NCBI GenBank assembly: GCA_022414725.1
Contig: CM039462.1
Location: forward strand, 19,157,868 to 19,221,867
From: Microglena sp. YARC
Taxonomy: Eukaryota > Chlorophyta > Chlorophyceae > Chlamydomonadales > Chlamydomonadaceae
Direction: 5' to 3'
DNA: 64,000 nucleotides
In this document: positions 1 to 9,425 of the stretch, piece after piece
Position numbering within the stretch: the stretch's first letter is position 1
How the letters are laid out: every line of letters begins with the position of its first letter
The notes under the pieces: generated by a model
What the model saw: only the letters and a program-made list of their open reading frames with translations
Database searches by the model: none
What the model was told of the DNA's origin: nothing
Position numbers and translations under genes: made by a program

Positions 1-87
1 TTGTAATACTTCTCCTCCTCCTCCTACTACTACTACTACTACTAATAATAATAAAAAAACAAAAAACAAAAAAAACAAAAAACAATT
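1..87. repeat. Low-complexity TCC/ACT/A-rich tract
   Basis: Runs of TCC, ACT, AAT and A. It leads into the exon-derived tandem array that follows. No gene is visible here. Confidence 0.8.
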
Positions 88-465
88 GGGGAGCAACTGT
101 CAGCTCTAGCTGGAAATACAACTAGCTGAAAGACTCACCTCCAGTCCCACATTCAACTCCGGCATGGTGGGTTCTGCAGGGGGAGCAACTGTCAGCCCTA
201 GCTGGAAGACTAACCTCCAGTCCCCGATTTAACTCCGGCGTGGTGGGCTCAGCAGGGGGAGCAACTGTCAGCCCTAGCTGGAAATACAACTAGATGAAAG
301 TCTTACCTCCAGTTCCACATTGAACTCCGGCATTGTAGGCTCAGCAGGGGGAGCAAGTGTCAGCCCTAGTTGGAAATAAAACCGGTTGAAAGTCTTACCT
401 CCAGTCCCCCATTCAACTCCGGCATGGTGGGCTCAGCAGGGGGAGCAACTGTCAGCCCTATCTGG
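88..465 (-). repeat. Tandem array carrying four copies of a 59-nt exon
   Basis: Roughly 76-92-bp units repeated four times plus a partial copy. Read on the minus strand, each unit holds a 59-nt block (139-197, 215-273, 307-365, 399-457). Each block is preceded by AG and followed by GT (CTGGAG|GTAAGA twice, |GTGAGT once, |GTTAGT once), so every copy keeps both splice signals. The gaps between blocks are only 17, 33 and 33 nt, too short for normal introns. The copies therefore cannot all be spliced in series. Confidence 0.75.
399..457 (-). CDS. TPR-like gene, candidate 59-nt exon (first of four copies in transcript order)
   Basis: The minus strand reads two bases and then 19 codons, with residues LTVAPPAEPTMPELNGGLE. 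It lies between an AG acceptor (GATAG|GG) and a strong donor (CTGGAG|GTAAGA). It enters in phase 1 and leaves in phase 0, which fits the phase-1 end of the upstream exon at 2324-2587. Function is unknown; the peptide is proline-rich and acidic. Because each copy is 59 nt (not a multiple of three), including two would shift the frame, so only one copy can be used per transcript or the extra copies are junk. The gene probably continues beyond the window start. Confidence 0.45.
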
Positions 466-520
466 CGATGGAAAGCATCTCGAGAGCAATAGGCCAAGAG
501 CTGTAGGGCACCTGAGAAGT

Positions 521-660
521 GTGTGTGTGTGTGGGGGGGGGGGGGGTGGGGGGGGGGGGGTGGGGGGGGGGGGCGTTAGAGTAGGGTGGGGTGGTGGTTG
601 GTGGTGGTGGTGGTGGTGGTGGTGAAGGTGGGTTGGTGGGAGGGAAAAGGCAAAGGCAAA
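521..660. repeat. GT/G-rich and TGG microsatellites
   Basis: TG dinucleotides, long G runs, then a TGG run and AAAGGC repeats. The poly-Pro/His and poly-Gly reading frames across it are products of the repeats. Confidence 0.9.
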
Positions 661-689
661 GGCAAAGGCGGGAATTTGAAGAAAAACAA

Positions 690-835
690 TTATTGAAAGA
701 CGGTTTATGGCTAGCCGTGTCGGCACTGTGTAGGGCCACCGCAAACGCACCGAGTTGTTTAGCCCACCAGCATCCCCCACAACAGGACCTATAGAAAGCT
801 GAAAAAATACAACGGATACCCCATCTCACTCACAT
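690..835 (-). repeat. Degenerate copy of the exon unit seen at 1138-2500
   Basis: The minus strand carries a diverged version of the GLDNSVRVRW-encoding segment and an AAT|GTGAGT-like donor, as in the tandem units downstream. It is truncated and frame-broken. A spacer of CA-rich repeats (about 835-1000) follows. Confidence 0.5.
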
Positions 836-1009
836 TCACTAACATACACATATAACATAAATTTAAAGCGAATACACAATCTCACTCACAATCACTAAAA
901 TACACATCACATACAAATGCAGCGGATACACCATCTCACTCACATTCACTCAAACACACATCTCGCATATAATTATATAAACAGTCCAAAACCAGTGGAA
1001 CAGGTGACG

Positions 1010-1115
1010 AGTCAGGCTTAATGTCAGTCACACGATGGTCGTCGGTCGGACAAACAAACACCTTGGTGCCCCTAGGGCTACCGACCCCAGAAGGGGGGGC
1101 TTCGCCAAAAACAAG
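1010..1115 (-). repeat. Dispersed hairpin repeat (GCGGAGCCCCC family)
   Basis: The minus strand reads GGCGAAGCCCCCCC, TTCTGGGG, then a TTTGTTTGTCCGACCGACGACCA-like segment. The same order occurs at about 7697-7870 (+), 13560-13612 (-) and 60410-60560 (+). The facing C and G runs can form a hairpin. It is probably a short non-autonomous transposable element; no ends or target duplication were resolved. Confidence 0.6.
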
Positions 1116-1137
1116 TGGATACACCATCTCACTCACA

Positions 1138-1953
1138 TTCCACCATAGCAGGGCTGCTGGCTTCCGCCTCAGCTGTGCTGGCTAGCTGTGCCAGCACATT
1201 GTAAGGCCACCGCACACGCACCAAATTGTTTAGCCCAGCAGCCCAGTTGTCTAGCCCAGCAGCGCCCCCCCCCCCCCCCCCCCCCTCCCCCCCCCTCGAC
1301 AGCAGCCCAGAGCAGCCCTCCACATTATTCTGCCGCATCGGGTACCAGTGCAGTTTCATCATTTCGACGAGCTCTACCATTGCACTGGGCATAAAGAAAG
1401 CTGAAAACAATACAGCGGATACATCATCTCACTCACATTCCGCAATGGCAGGGCTGCTGGCTGGCTGTGCCAGCACCTTGTAAGGCCACTGCACACGCAC
1501 CAAATTGTTTAGCCCAGCAGCCCCTCCCTACAGCAGCCCAGAGCGGCCCTCCACATTATCGGCGGCGGCGGCTACCAGTGCAGCTTCATCATTCAACGAG
1601 CTCTACCATTGCACAGGACCAACAGAAAGCTGAAAACAATACAGCGGATACACCATCCCACTCACATTCTACCATAGCAGGGCTGCTGGCTTCCGACTCA
1701 GCCGTGCTGGCTAGCTGTGCCAGCTACTTGTAGGACCACCGCACACGCACCGTAGTAAGGCATACTCTTTTTTTTTTACCTGATATTTTTTTATTTTTTT
1801 ATTTTTTTATCTATTTATTTATTTATGTATTAATGTATTTATTTTTTTATTTATTCATTTATTTATTCATTTATTTACTTATTTTTTATTTTTTTTATTT
1901 TTTATTTATTCATTTATTTATTTATTTATTTATTTATGTATTTATATATATTT

Positions 1954-1984
<31 letters not shown>

Positions 1985-2265
1985 CAACTGTGCCGCATAC
2001 TCTCATTTACATTCTAATTTCTGACTGTGATCCAGTTTACAGCACTGACAAAGTTTATCAGCACTTTGGGTGCTTGCATTTATCACTTACATTCTACCAT
2101 GGCAGGGCTGCTGGCTTCCGACTCAGCCGTGCTAGCTAGCTGTGCCAGCACCTTGTAGGGTCACCGCACACGCACGGAGTTGTCAAGACCAGCAGCCCCT
2201 CCCTACAGCAGCCCAGAGCGGCCCTCCACATTATCTGCGGCGGCGGCTGCACTGGTAGCTCTACC
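1138..2265 (-). repeat. Tandem copies of the 3' half of an exon (TPR-like gene)
   Basis: At least four units (about 1138-1430, 1431-1670, 1671-1760 and 2090-2265) repeat the sequence of the exon at 2324-2587. On the minus strand each carries versions of NVEGRSGLL, GLDNSVRVRW and YKVLAQLAS and ends in a donor, mostly GAAT|GTGAGT or |GTAAGT. G/C homopolymer runs (for example 1264-1298) and frameshifts break most copies. Each unit also contains the intronic flank ending in ACAGCGGATAC (plus strand). This is partial-exon duplication rather than a random minisatellite. Confidence 0.7.
1765..1985. repeat. T-rich (TTTA)n tract inside the exon-copy array
   Basis: Long poly-T followed by TTTA/TTTAT repeats; it interrupts the third exon-like unit. 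The Phe/Tyr/Ile-rich ORF over it is an artefact. Confidence 0.9.
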
Positions 2266-2323
2266 ATTGCACTGGACCTACAGAAAGCTGAAAACAATAC
2301 AGCGGATACACGATCCCACTCAC

Positions 2324-2587
2324 ATTCTACAATGGCAGGGCTGCTGGCTTCCGACTCAGCCGTGCTGGCTAGCTGTGCCAGCACTTTGTAAGACCACCGC
2401 ACACGCACGGAGTTGTCTAGCCCACAAGAGCCCCCTGACAGCAGCCCAGAGCGGCCCTCCACATTATCTGCGGCAGCGGCAACGAGCGCAGCGGCCATGG
2501 CGGCAGAGTCGAAGATCCTCTTTTGCTTCGCTGACTTTGGGGTTGGCAACACTCCCTTGGCCTTCATGGAGGGGTGGAGGCAGACAC
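2324..2587 (-). CDS. TPR-like gene, large exon (best copy, one frameshift)
   Basis: This is the most complete copy of the exon that seeds both flanking arrays. The acceptor is CCCACCAG|GTGTCTGCC and the donor is GTAGAAT|GTGAGTGG. Coding segments in order: VSASTP, KGVLPTPKSAKQKRIFDSAA, an Ala-rich stretch, NVEGRSGLLSGG, GLDNSVRVRWSYKVLAQLAS and SEASSPAIVE. A G run is one base shorter here (four G at 2570-2573) than in sister copies, so the frame breaks after about six codons. With that base the exon would run from phase 0 to phase 1, matching its neighbours, so a homopolymer sequencing error is plausible. Function is unknown. The VRVRWSYKVLAQLAS segment looks helical and TPR-like, but that is only an impression. 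Confidence 0.5.
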
Positions 2588-3745
2588 CTGGTGGGGTGGG
2601 GTGGGGTGGGTGGGATGGGGTGAGGTGGGGTGGGGTGGGGTGGGGTGAGGTGTGTGTGTGTGTGTTTTGTGTGTGTGTGCGGCCATGGCGGCTGAGTCGA
2701 AGATCCTTTTTTGCTTCAGCTGACTTTGGGGTTTGCAGCACTGCCTTGGACTTCATGGAGGGGGTGGAGGCAGAGACCTGGTGGGGTGGGGTGGGGTGTG
2801 GTGTGTGTTTGTGTGTGTGTGCATGTGTATGTGTGGGTGTGTGGGTGCGTGGGTGTGTGGGTGGCCATGGCGGCTGAGTCGAAGATCCTCTTTTTGCTTC
2901 GCCGACTTTGGGTTGGCAGCACCGCTCTTCAGGCCCTTCATGATGCGGGTAGAGGTTGAAACCTGATGGGGTGGGGTGGGGTGGGTGGGGGGTGGGGGGG
3001 GGGAAAGAGAAGACAGTGCGGCGGCAACGAGTGCGGCGGCCATGGCGGCTGAATTGAAGATCCTCTTCTGCTTCACCGACTTTGGGGTTTGCAGCACCGC
3101 CTTGGACTTCATGGAGGGGGTGGAGGCAGACACCTGGTGGGGTGGGGTGGGTGGGGTGGGTAGGTGGGTGGGTAGGCGGCCATGGCGGCTGAATCGAAGA
3201 TCCTCTTTTGCTTGAAGGGCTTAGGGGTTGGCAGCACTGCCTTGTCAGCAGCGCCGCCTCTGCTGCTCTTCAGGCCCTTGATGAAGGGGGTGGAGGCAGA
3301 GACCTGGTGGGGTGGGGTGGGGTAAGGTGTGTGTGTGGCCATGGCGGCCGAATCAAACATCCTCTTCTGCTTAGCGGACTTTGAGGTTGGCTGCACCGCC
3401 TTGGCAGCACCGCTCAGCAGGCCCCTAATGATGGGGGTGGAGGCAGAGACCTGGTGGGGTGGGGTGGGGTGGGGTAAGGTGTGTGTGTGTGTGTGGGTGG
3501 GTGGGGGGGGGGGGAGAGAAGACAGTGCGGCGGCAACGAGTGTGGCGGCTGAATCGAAGATCTTCTTTGCTTTAATGACTTTGGGGGTTGGCCAGCACTG
3601 CCTTGACAGCACTTCCGTTGCTGCTGCTCTTCAGGCCCTTGATGCGAGGGTGCAGGCGGAGGACATTGAGGGGTGGGTGGGTGGGGTGTGTGTGTGGGGG
3701 GGGGGGAAGTGGGGGGGGGGGGGGGGGGGGGTGAGGGATACAATC
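2588..3745 (-). repeat. Tandem copies of an exon's 5' half plus polypyrimidine intron end
   Basis: About six units of 140-190 bp. On the minus strand each has a CCACC-rich tract ending in AG and then an exon start encoding VSASTP, KAVLPTPK-like and KQKRIFDSAAMAA. The copy starting at 3133 is open through KQKRIFNSAAMAAALVAAAL; others carry indels or insertions (SSRGGAADKAV in the 3180-3300 copy). No copy except 2324-2587 continues to a GT donor. These look like duplications of intron end plus exon start. The plus strand is GGGGT microsatellite. Confidence 0.7.
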
Positions 3746-3884
3746 AGTATTCTTTACGGCCAGTGAGTCCTACGGATTTAAGTTGAAATTTTTGAAAAGA
3801 GAAATCAACAGTAAGAGAAGACGAGAGGCATTACTACACGAATTATTACAAAAAGCAGCAACTAATTAGTCCAACAGGCATCAC
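3746..3884. other. Spacer without recognisable feature
   Basis: Unique-looking AT-rich sequence between two simple-repeat blocks, inside a presumed intron. Confidence 0.5.
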
Positions 3885-4214
3885 AATGCCCCCATCTACC
3901 CCACCCACCCACCCACCCACCCACCCACCAAGCCCCCACCTACCCACCCACCATGGCTCCACCTACCACCCACCCACCCACCATGCACACCTACCCACCT
4001 ACCCCTACCCCCACACACAAAACACACCTCACCCACTCACCTTCCATCTACCCCTCACCCACCCCACCCACCAGCCACCACCCACCACCCACCCACAATG
4101 CCCCCACCATGCCCCCACCACCCACATGCCCCCACCATACCTACCCACCCACCATGCCTCCACCTACCCACCCACCCACCCACCCACCATGCACCCTACC
4201 CACCTACCCCCCCC

Positions 4215-4245
<31 letters not shown>

Positions 4246-4346
4246 ACACACACGTCACCCACTCACCTTCCATCTACCCACACACCTACCCACCTTCCAC
4301 CCACCCACAGACCTTCCATCTACCCACCCGCCCACACCCCACCCAC
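3885..4346. repeat. (CCCA)n microsatellite
   Basis: CCCACCCA repeats with a C run at 4208-4230 and a CA run. The Pro/Thr/His-rich ORFs over it are not genes. It ends directly at a duplicated splice donor. Confidence 0.9.
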
Positions 4347-4416
4347 CTTGCATGTGCCTGCAGCCACCAAGATGGAGGCCACAGCATTGAAGCTTGTCTC
4401 CTTGAAATGCGACATG
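4347..4416 (-). repeat. Partial duplicate of the 4476-4607 exon (3' part)
   Basis: The minus strand encodes HFKETSFNAVASILVAAGTC, nearly identical to the neighbouring exon, and keeps the donor TGCAAG|GTGGGT. The 5' half and the acceptor are missing. Confidence 0.7.
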
Positions 4417-4475
4417 CCCTTACCCACCTACCTATCCAACCACACACACACACCTCACACACCCACCCCACCCAC

Positions 4476-4607
4476 CTTGCATGTGCCTGCAGCCACCAAG
4501 ACGGAGGCAACAGCATTGAAGCTCCCCTCCTTGAAATGCAACATGATCACCTCGAAGCCCTGGTGCATACTGAACACGATCTGGGCTGCACAGCTGGAGC
4601 TTGTCAC
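4476..4607 (-). CDS. TPR-like gene, 44-codon exon
   Basis: The minus strand is open for exactly 44 codons between acceptor TTGAACCAG|GTGACA and donor TGCAAG|GTGGGT (phase 0 to 0). It begins VTSSSCAAQIVF, continues MHQGFEVIMLHFKEGSF and ends NAVASVLVAAGTCK. Helix-forming composition would suit a TPR-type repeat protein, but I do not recognise the family. A partial copy lies on each side (4347-4416 keeps the 3' end, 4675-4740 the 5' end). This makes exon identity likely and shows the duplication process at work. Confidence 0.55.
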
Positions 4608-4611
4608 CTGG

Positions 4612-4640
4612 TTCAAGTTCAAGTTCAAGTTCAAGTTCAA
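4612..4640. repeat. (AAGTTC)n hexamer repeat
   Basis: About five AAGTTC units just upstream (in transcript sense) of the exon acceptor. The same CTTGAACTTGAA motif also occurs at the edge of a dispersed repeat family (11735-11805, 47810-47885). Confidence 0.75.
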
Positions 4641-4674
4641 GTACTGGGTGTAGGGTGCAGGGTCTAGTGCCTCC

Positions 4675-4740
4675 TTGAAATGCGGCATGACCCTGTTGTG
4701 TGCTGAACACAATCTGGGCTGCGCAGCTGGAGCTTGTCAC
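4675..4740 (-). repeat. Partial duplicate of the 4476-4607 exon (5' part)
   Basis: The minus strand starts at CACCAG|GTGACAAGC and matches the exon through CAAQIVFS. It then has an internal deletion and joins the HFKEA part. No donor follows. Confidence 0.65.
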
Positions 4741-4875
4741 CTGGTGCACCATTGGTGATGGTGCAGGTTAAGAGTGTCAGGTGCAGAACGAAGACAAATC
4801 CCATTGCCTACAACCCTTACCACCGTGTGCAAAGTCACTGTGCTGGGTGTACTTGGTGTACTGGGTGTAGTAACA

Positions 4876-4960
4876 TTTTTTGTCTACTGCTGAAGACAGC
4901 GAGCAGCCAAATTGCTGGCTGGAACCATGTAAGCAAATTCAAGTTCAATCTGACATGACT
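4876..4960 (-). repeat. Dispersed repeat (CCAGCAATTTGGCTGCTCGC family), copy 1
   Basis: The minus strand reads TTGAACTTGAATTTGCTTACATGG, CCAGCCAGCAATTTGGCTGC, TCGCTGTCTTCAGCAGTAGA. Close relatives occur at about 11735-11805, 14400-14475 and 47810-47885. It is probably a short interspersed element; no open reading frame is shared between copies. Confidence 0.65.
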
Positions 4961-5095
4961 GGCATTCCAATGCAGCTGCAAGCTTTGGAATTGCTCCAGT
5001 GGCTGGCTGATAGAGCTGGCGGGAAGCTGCTGGGAGTGGCCCAAAAAGGAAACATTGGTCTGGTGGAAACAAATACCAAGTTCTTGGACTCTCAC
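4961..5095 (-). other. Possible exon of the TPR-like gene, boundaries unresolved
   Basis: One minus-strand frame is open and includes SSISQPLEQFQSLQLHWNAS after a CCCAGCAG acceptor-like sequence. No convincing GT donor precedes the dispersed repeat, so this may be an exon invaded by the repeat or simply a chance ORF. Confidence 0.25.
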
Positions 5096-5132
5096 TCTTG
5101 CAACCTTGGACAGGGTTACTATGCTGGGTTGT

Positions 5133-5370
5133 TGTTTAGGTCTAGGTTTAAGCTTAGGCTTCGGTTTAGGTCTAGGTCTAGGTTATGGTTTAGTTATACT
5201 TTAGGTTTAGGGGATGGTTTAGGTTATAGTTTAGGTTTAGGTTTAGGTTTAAGCTTCGGCTTAGGTTTAGGATTAGGTTATGACTTAGGTTATAGTTAAG
5301 GTTCAGGCTTAAGGGCTCAGGGTTCAGGGTCCAGGGTTCAGGGTTCAGGGATCAGGGATCAAGGTTTAGG
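5133..5370. repeat. Degenerate interstitial telomere-like repeats
   Basis: GGTTTAGG/GGTCTAGG hexa- to heptamers (5133-5300), then GGGTTCA units (5310-5370). They resemble plant-type TTTAGGG with drift. Confidence 0.75.
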
Positions 5371-5966
5371 GCAGCAGGACTGTGAAAAGCAAAGAACAGG
5401 GCTCAACATAATCAGCTGCATCAAGCTTTCGGCCTAGGAGAGCTGCCTGGACGCTGCTGCTGGCAGTGCAAAAAAGGGCTGGGCAGCAGGACTGTGAAAA
5501 GCAAAGAACAGGTCTCTACCTAATCAGATGCATCAAGCTTTCGTCCTAGGAGAGCTGCCTGGACGCTGCTGCTGGCCGTGCAAAAAAGGGCTGGGCAGCA
5601 GGACTGTGAAAAGCAAAGAACAGGTCTCTACCTAATCAGCTGCATCAAGCTTACGGCCTAGGAGAGCTGCCTGGACGCTGCTGCTGGCAGTGCAAAAAAG
5701 GGCTGGGCAGCAGGACTGTGTAAAGCAAAGAACAGGTCTCTACCTAATCAGCTGCATCAAGCTTTCAACCTAGGAGAGCTGCCTGGAAGCTGCTGCTGGT
5801 AGTGCTAAGAAGGGCAAGGCAGCAGGACTGTGAAAAACACCGAACAGGTCTCAACCTAATCAGCTGCATCAAGCTTTCGATGTAGGAGAGCTGCCTGGAA
5901 GCTGCTGCTGGTAGTGCTAAGAAGGGCAAGGCAGCAGGACTGTGAAAAACAAGGAGCAGGTCCCAC
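5371..5966 (-). repeat. 112-bp tandem array seeded by the end of an exon
   Basis: GCAGCAGGACTGTGA recurs at 5371, 5483, 5595, 5707, 5819 and 5931, an exact 112-bp period. On the minus strand every unit contains a version of the last bases of the exon at 5967-6146 (CGAAAGCTTGATGCAGCT) followed by a GGTAGAGACC-type donor context and intron sequence. The period is not a multiple of three and the copies lack the rest of the exon, so they are non-coding duplicates of an exon-intron junction. Confidence 0.8.
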
Positions 5967-6146
5967 CCTTGATAGCTGCATCAAGCTTTCGACTGTGTCC
6001 GCCTTGTCGCTGCTCTTCAAGCCGTCAAGCAAGCTTGTGATCCGGCCACTGCAGCTGCACTCCTCCCCAGCAGCCAACGCTTTGACTTGTTCATCGTACT
6101 CCAGTTCGATATTGCAATCCTTCATAATGACTTGAGCCTCTGAATC
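5967..6146 (-). CDS. TPR-like gene, 60-codon exon
   Basis: The minus strand is open for exactly 60 codons between acceptor GGCTGTGCAG|GATTCA and donor CTATCAAGG|GTGGGA, phase 0 to 0, matching the phase-0 end of the exon at 9241-9425. It begins DSEAQVIMKDCNIELEYDEQ, contains the cysteine cluster EECSCSG and ends with TVESLMQLSR. Composition is soluble, acidic and mostly helical. No domain is recognised with confidence. Its 3' junction is repeated in the adjoining 112-bp array, and a short copy of its acceptor and first codons lies at about 6300-6345. Confidence 0.6.
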
Positions 6147-6209
6147 CTGCACAGCCAGAGAGGTCCAGAGAATTTTGTGGGGGTGAGTTTACAAGTACTA
6201 TTTGATTTT

Positions 6210-6345
6210 CAACTTGGACCCCCCTCCCCCCCCCCCCCCCCCCCCCCCCCCCAGCCCCCCCCCCCACACACACACACACAACCCCCCACACACACACACA
6301 ACTTCCTTGAGCCTCTGAATCCTGCACCGTCAGAGAGGTCCGCCG
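6210..6345. repeat. Poly-C/CA tract with a fragment of the exon start
   Basis: C run (about 6220-6270) and CA repeats. At 6303-6345 the minus strand repeats the acceptor GGTGCAG|GATTCAGAGGCTCAAG of the neighbouring exon and then stops matching. Confidence 0.7.
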
Positions 6346-6640
6346 TTTTTTTTGGGAATGAGTTTGAATTTGTGGTGGATTTTGTGGGGATGGATTCTGT
6401 TTTTGTGGTGACGTTGGTAGGGATGGATTTTGTAGGGATTCGTTTTTAGTGCGGGAATGATGGGATTTGGGGGTGGACGAGGGGATTATGGGTGGCAGGT
6501 GGGGAGGGAGGAGGGAAGGGAGGGGGGGGGGGAGGGGGGGGAGAGGGGGTTCTAGGCCTGGACTGAGGGGATTTGGGAGGAAGAGGAGACAATGGGGGGA
6601 TACCATACCTCCGTAACCCACCTCATCTCCGCATACAACG
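6346..6640. other. GT/GGA-rich spacer, no gene seen
   Basis: GGGATGGATT-type imperfect repeats and a purine-rich GGGAGG stretch. Long ORFs here are low-complexity (Pro/Ser/Gln-rich). Confidence 0.6.
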
Positions 6641-6649
6641 CACCCTCAG

Positions 6650-7530
6650 CCCACACTGCCTGTAAGCACCATACTTCCTCAATCCACCTGAATCCGCCTC
6701 ACCTCATCACACAAAGCAACCTGACTCCACCTGACTCCACCTGAATCCACCTGAATCCGCCTCACCTCATCACACAAAGCCACCTGACTCCACCTGAATC
6801 CACCTGAATCCGCCTCACCTCATCACACAAAGCAACCTGACTCCACCTGACTCCACCTCAATCCACCTGACTCCACCTGAATCTGCCTCACCTCATCACA
6901 CAAAGCAACCTGACTCCACCTGACTCCACCTCAATCCACCTGACTCCACCTGACTCCACCTGAATCCGCCTCACCTCATCACACAAAGCAACCTGACTCC
7001 ACCTGACTCCACCTGACTCCACCTGAATCCGCCTCACCTCATCACACAAAGCAACCTGACTCCACCTGACTCCACCTCCATCCACCTGAATCCACCTGAA
7101 TCCACCTGAATCCGCCTCACCTCATCACACAAAGCAACCTGACTCCACCTGACTCCACCTCAATCCACCTGACTCCACCTGAATCCGCCTCACCTCATCA
7201 CACAAAGCAACCTGACTCCACCTGACTCCACCTCAATCCACTTGAATCCGCCTCACCTCATCACACAAAGCAACCTGACTCCACCTGACTCCACCTCAAT
7301 CCACCTGACTCCACCTCAATCCACCTGAATCCGCCTCACGTCATCACACAAAGCAATCTGACTCCACCTGACTTCACCTGACTCCACCTGACTCCTCCTG
7401 AAACCACCTGAATTCACCTCAACTCTGCAGACAAAGCAACCTCAATCAACCACAATCCACCTCACCTCCGCAGACAAAGCAACATCAATCCACCTCAATC
7501 CACCTCAATCCATCTCAATCCACTTCCCCC
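6650..7530. repeat. Minisatellite of TCCACCTGA(A/C) units
   Basis: 10-11-bp CTCCACCTGA units arranged in higher-order blocks separated by CGCCTCACCTCATCACACAA. About ten blocks, decaying to CAATCCACCT at the right end. Confidence 0.9.
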
Positions 7531-7696
7531 TTCGCATATAAAGCAACCTCCATCCACATCACTATTCCGTACCGCCTCCATCCACATCACTATATTCTGT
7601 ACCGCCTCCATCCACATCACCTTCATACATTACCTGCCTATACCACACGCCCTCCTTCAACCTCACCTCCACACACACGGTAACCCACACACATGG

Positions 7697-7870
7697 TTTC
7701 ATTTTTGGCGGAGCCCCCTCTTCAAGGGGGCGGGAGCCTCCAGGGTTACCCCTTTGTCTGTATGTGTGTACAACCGACCATCTGCCTAGACGAAGCCTGA
7801 CAAGTCAGCCAAGGGCCTCGTAACTAACTCGCTTCCGTTGCCACCAGTCGCTCCGTTGCAAACACTCTCC
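7697..7870 (+). repeat. Dispersed hairpin repeat (GCGGAGCCCCC family), longest copy
   Basis: TTTTTGGCGGAGCCCCCTC, TTCAAGGGGGCGGGAGCC, then TTTGTCTGTATG, ACCGACCATC and GAAGCCTGACAAGTCAGCC. The CCCCCTCTTCAAGGGGG segment is a perfect hairpin candidate. Relatives are at 1010-1115, 13560-13612 and 60410-60560. Confidence 0.6.
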
Positions 7871-8150
7871 GCCATTTTTTAGCGTCGCATGCAACGCTGC
7901 ATAGAACTTGTTAGGCTACTTATGGCAGCTTCCAGCCAGCTTCATTGGCCAACCACTAGGGCAAGCCCAAAGCTTTCATCTGCATTTGAATGCCTGTCCA
8001 ATCAGCTTTCAGACACTCTAGCCAGATAGCTAAAGGATTGGCTCAAGACAGGGAAAGGGAGCTGCCTAGAAGCTGCTACGCGTAGAATACAAAAAAACAG
8101 TGGCCGTACCCTACCTACACACCTCCGTATGCTGCAATGCTGATACCCCT
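7871..8150. other. Unique-looking intronic spacer
   Basis: No repeat period and no ORF with coding character seen. Confidence 0.4.
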
Positions 8151-8154
8151 AGTC

Positions 8155-8302
8155 ATGCCAAATATGAGCAGTTTGTTTGGGTGCAGAGGTTTGGGTGCAT
8201 CTAAGCATGCCAAATATTTGTTTGGGTGCATGTAAGCACGCAAAATATTTGTTTGTGTGCATGTAAGCACCCAAAATATGAGCAATTTGTTTGGGTGCAT
8301 AG
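8155..8302. repeat. About 37-bp tandem repeat
   Basis: Units around GTTTGGGTGCATGTAAGCA and CAAAATATTT repeat about four times with variation. Confidence 0.8.
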
Positions 8303-8365
8303 GTGGTCGGAATCAGTCGAATAGCAACAGACAGACTGGCGGGCAAACACCACTGACTGCCCCAA

Positions 8366-8515
8366 GCACATTCACATTCACATTCACAACACTGACATCC
8401 CAATCACATTCACAATCACATTCCCAATCACATTCACAATCACAATCACATTCACAATCACATTCACATTCACAATCACATTCACAATCACATTCACATT
8501 CACATTCACAACGCT
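8366..8515. repeat. (CATTCACAAT)n minisatellite
   Basis: CATTCA/CAATCA hexamers in mixed order over about 150 bp. Confidence 0.9.
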
Positions 8516-8604
8516 GACTGCTCCAATCAAATTCATTAAAAACAGGGAACAATTCCGTGGTCTTGACATGGTGATTATATTGAACACGCCCCCCCTCAAC
8601 ACCT

Positions 8605-8887
8605 TCAAACCACCTGCACATTTGAAACCACCTTCAAACCACCTGCACATTTGAAACCACCTTCAGGCCACCTGCACATTTGAAACCACCTTCAGGCCAC
8701 CTGCACATTTGAAACCACCTTCAAACCACCTGCACATTTGAAACCACCTTCAAACCACCTGCACATTTGAAACCACCTTCAGGCCACCTGCACATTTGAA
8801 ACCACCTTGAAACCACCTGCACATTTGAAACCACATTCAAACCACCTGCACATTTGAAACCACCTTCAAACCACCTGCACATTTGAA
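8605..8887. repeat. 29-bp tandem repeat
   Basis: TTTGAAACCACCTTC followed by AAACCACCTGCACA, about nine to ten copies with few substitutions. Confidence 0.9.
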
Positions 8888-8927
8888 GTCCCATAGGGCA
8901 CCAGGATACAAAGAAGCATCATCATCA

Positions 8928-9106
8928 GTACCAGGGTCCTACTTCTTGCCAAAGTGGTCAGCGCTTAAAGCGCACAAACGTCAAATTGGTCAGCGCTTTT
9001 TAGTGCAAAAAGCGCAAAAACTGCGCGCTGCGCCCTCAGGGGGTTGAAAAAGCTGTGTGAAACGCGCAGAGGGGCTCAAAAAGCCAGCGCGGCACCGTAG
9101 GACACC
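8928..9106. mobile_element. hAT-like MITE relative (AGGGT..TAC family)
   Basis: Body reads GTCAGCGCTTAAAGCGCA, CAAATTGGTCAGCGCTTT, GTGCAAAAAGCGCAAAAACT, GAAACGCGCAGAGGGGCTCA, matching the intact element at 58208-58378 nearly throughout. The left end is CAGGGTCCTAC; the right end GTAGGACACC is altered. The flanks carry a repeated CACCAGGATA/CATCATCATCA sequence, so no clean target duplication is visible. Confidence 0.6.
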
Positions 9107-9149
9107 AGGATAATAATAACCATCATCATCAACATCAAACGTTGGATGC

Positions 9150-9227
9150 TTTTATGTGTCCCGTACCTGAGGTTTGTGACGGATGTACATGGTGATGTAC
9201 GCCATAGCCTGCTCAGGATTTTTTTTT
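9150..9227 (-). repeat. Partial duplicate of the 9241-9425 exon (3' end with donor)
   Basis: The minus strand repeats the last codons of the exon (EQAMAYITMYIRHKPQ) and the donor CCTCAG|GTACGGGAC, directly downstream of the exon. Confidence 0.75.
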
Positions 9228-9240
9228 TTACGTCCCGTAC

Positions 9241-9425
9241 CTGAGGTTTGTGACGGATGTAAATGGTGATGTACGCCATCGCCTGCTCAGGAAAGCCGGT
9301 GTGCAGTGCACACTTGGCAGCAAGGAGCTGCGCGGGGGCAGCTGCTGGCGAGTCCTCTGGGCATGTCTCCATAGCAAACAAACAGTGGTCCAGGCTGGCA
9401 CTGTATCTGCCTTGCTTGCAGTATA
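9241..9425 (-). CDS. TPR-like gene, exon 3
   Basis: Minus-strand exon of 185 nt between acceptor AATATTTGCAG|TATACTGC and donor CCTCAG|GTACGGGA. It enters in phase 1 (completing a Val codon with exon 2) and leaves in phase 0. The 61 codons include YCKQGRYSASLDHCLFAMET, CPEDSPAAAPAQLLAAKCAL, HTGFPEQAMAYITIY and IRHKPQ. The spacing of Gly, Tyr, Ala and Pro (YCKQGRY, LFAM, P) matches tetratricopeptide repeats, which act as protein-protein scaffolds. Exon 2 reads into it without a break, which strongly supports the model. Its 5' half is tandemly copied upstream (9426-9765) and its 3' end downstream (9150-9227). Confidence 0.65.

Noticed and set aside
3885..4346. Pro/Thr/His-rich 255-codon ORF (3886-4653)
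   Set aside because: Translation of a CCCA microsatellite that runs into an exon of the opposite strand.
8313..8650. Cys/Glu and Val/Asn repeat ORFs
   Set aside because: Hexamer minisatellite translated in different frames.
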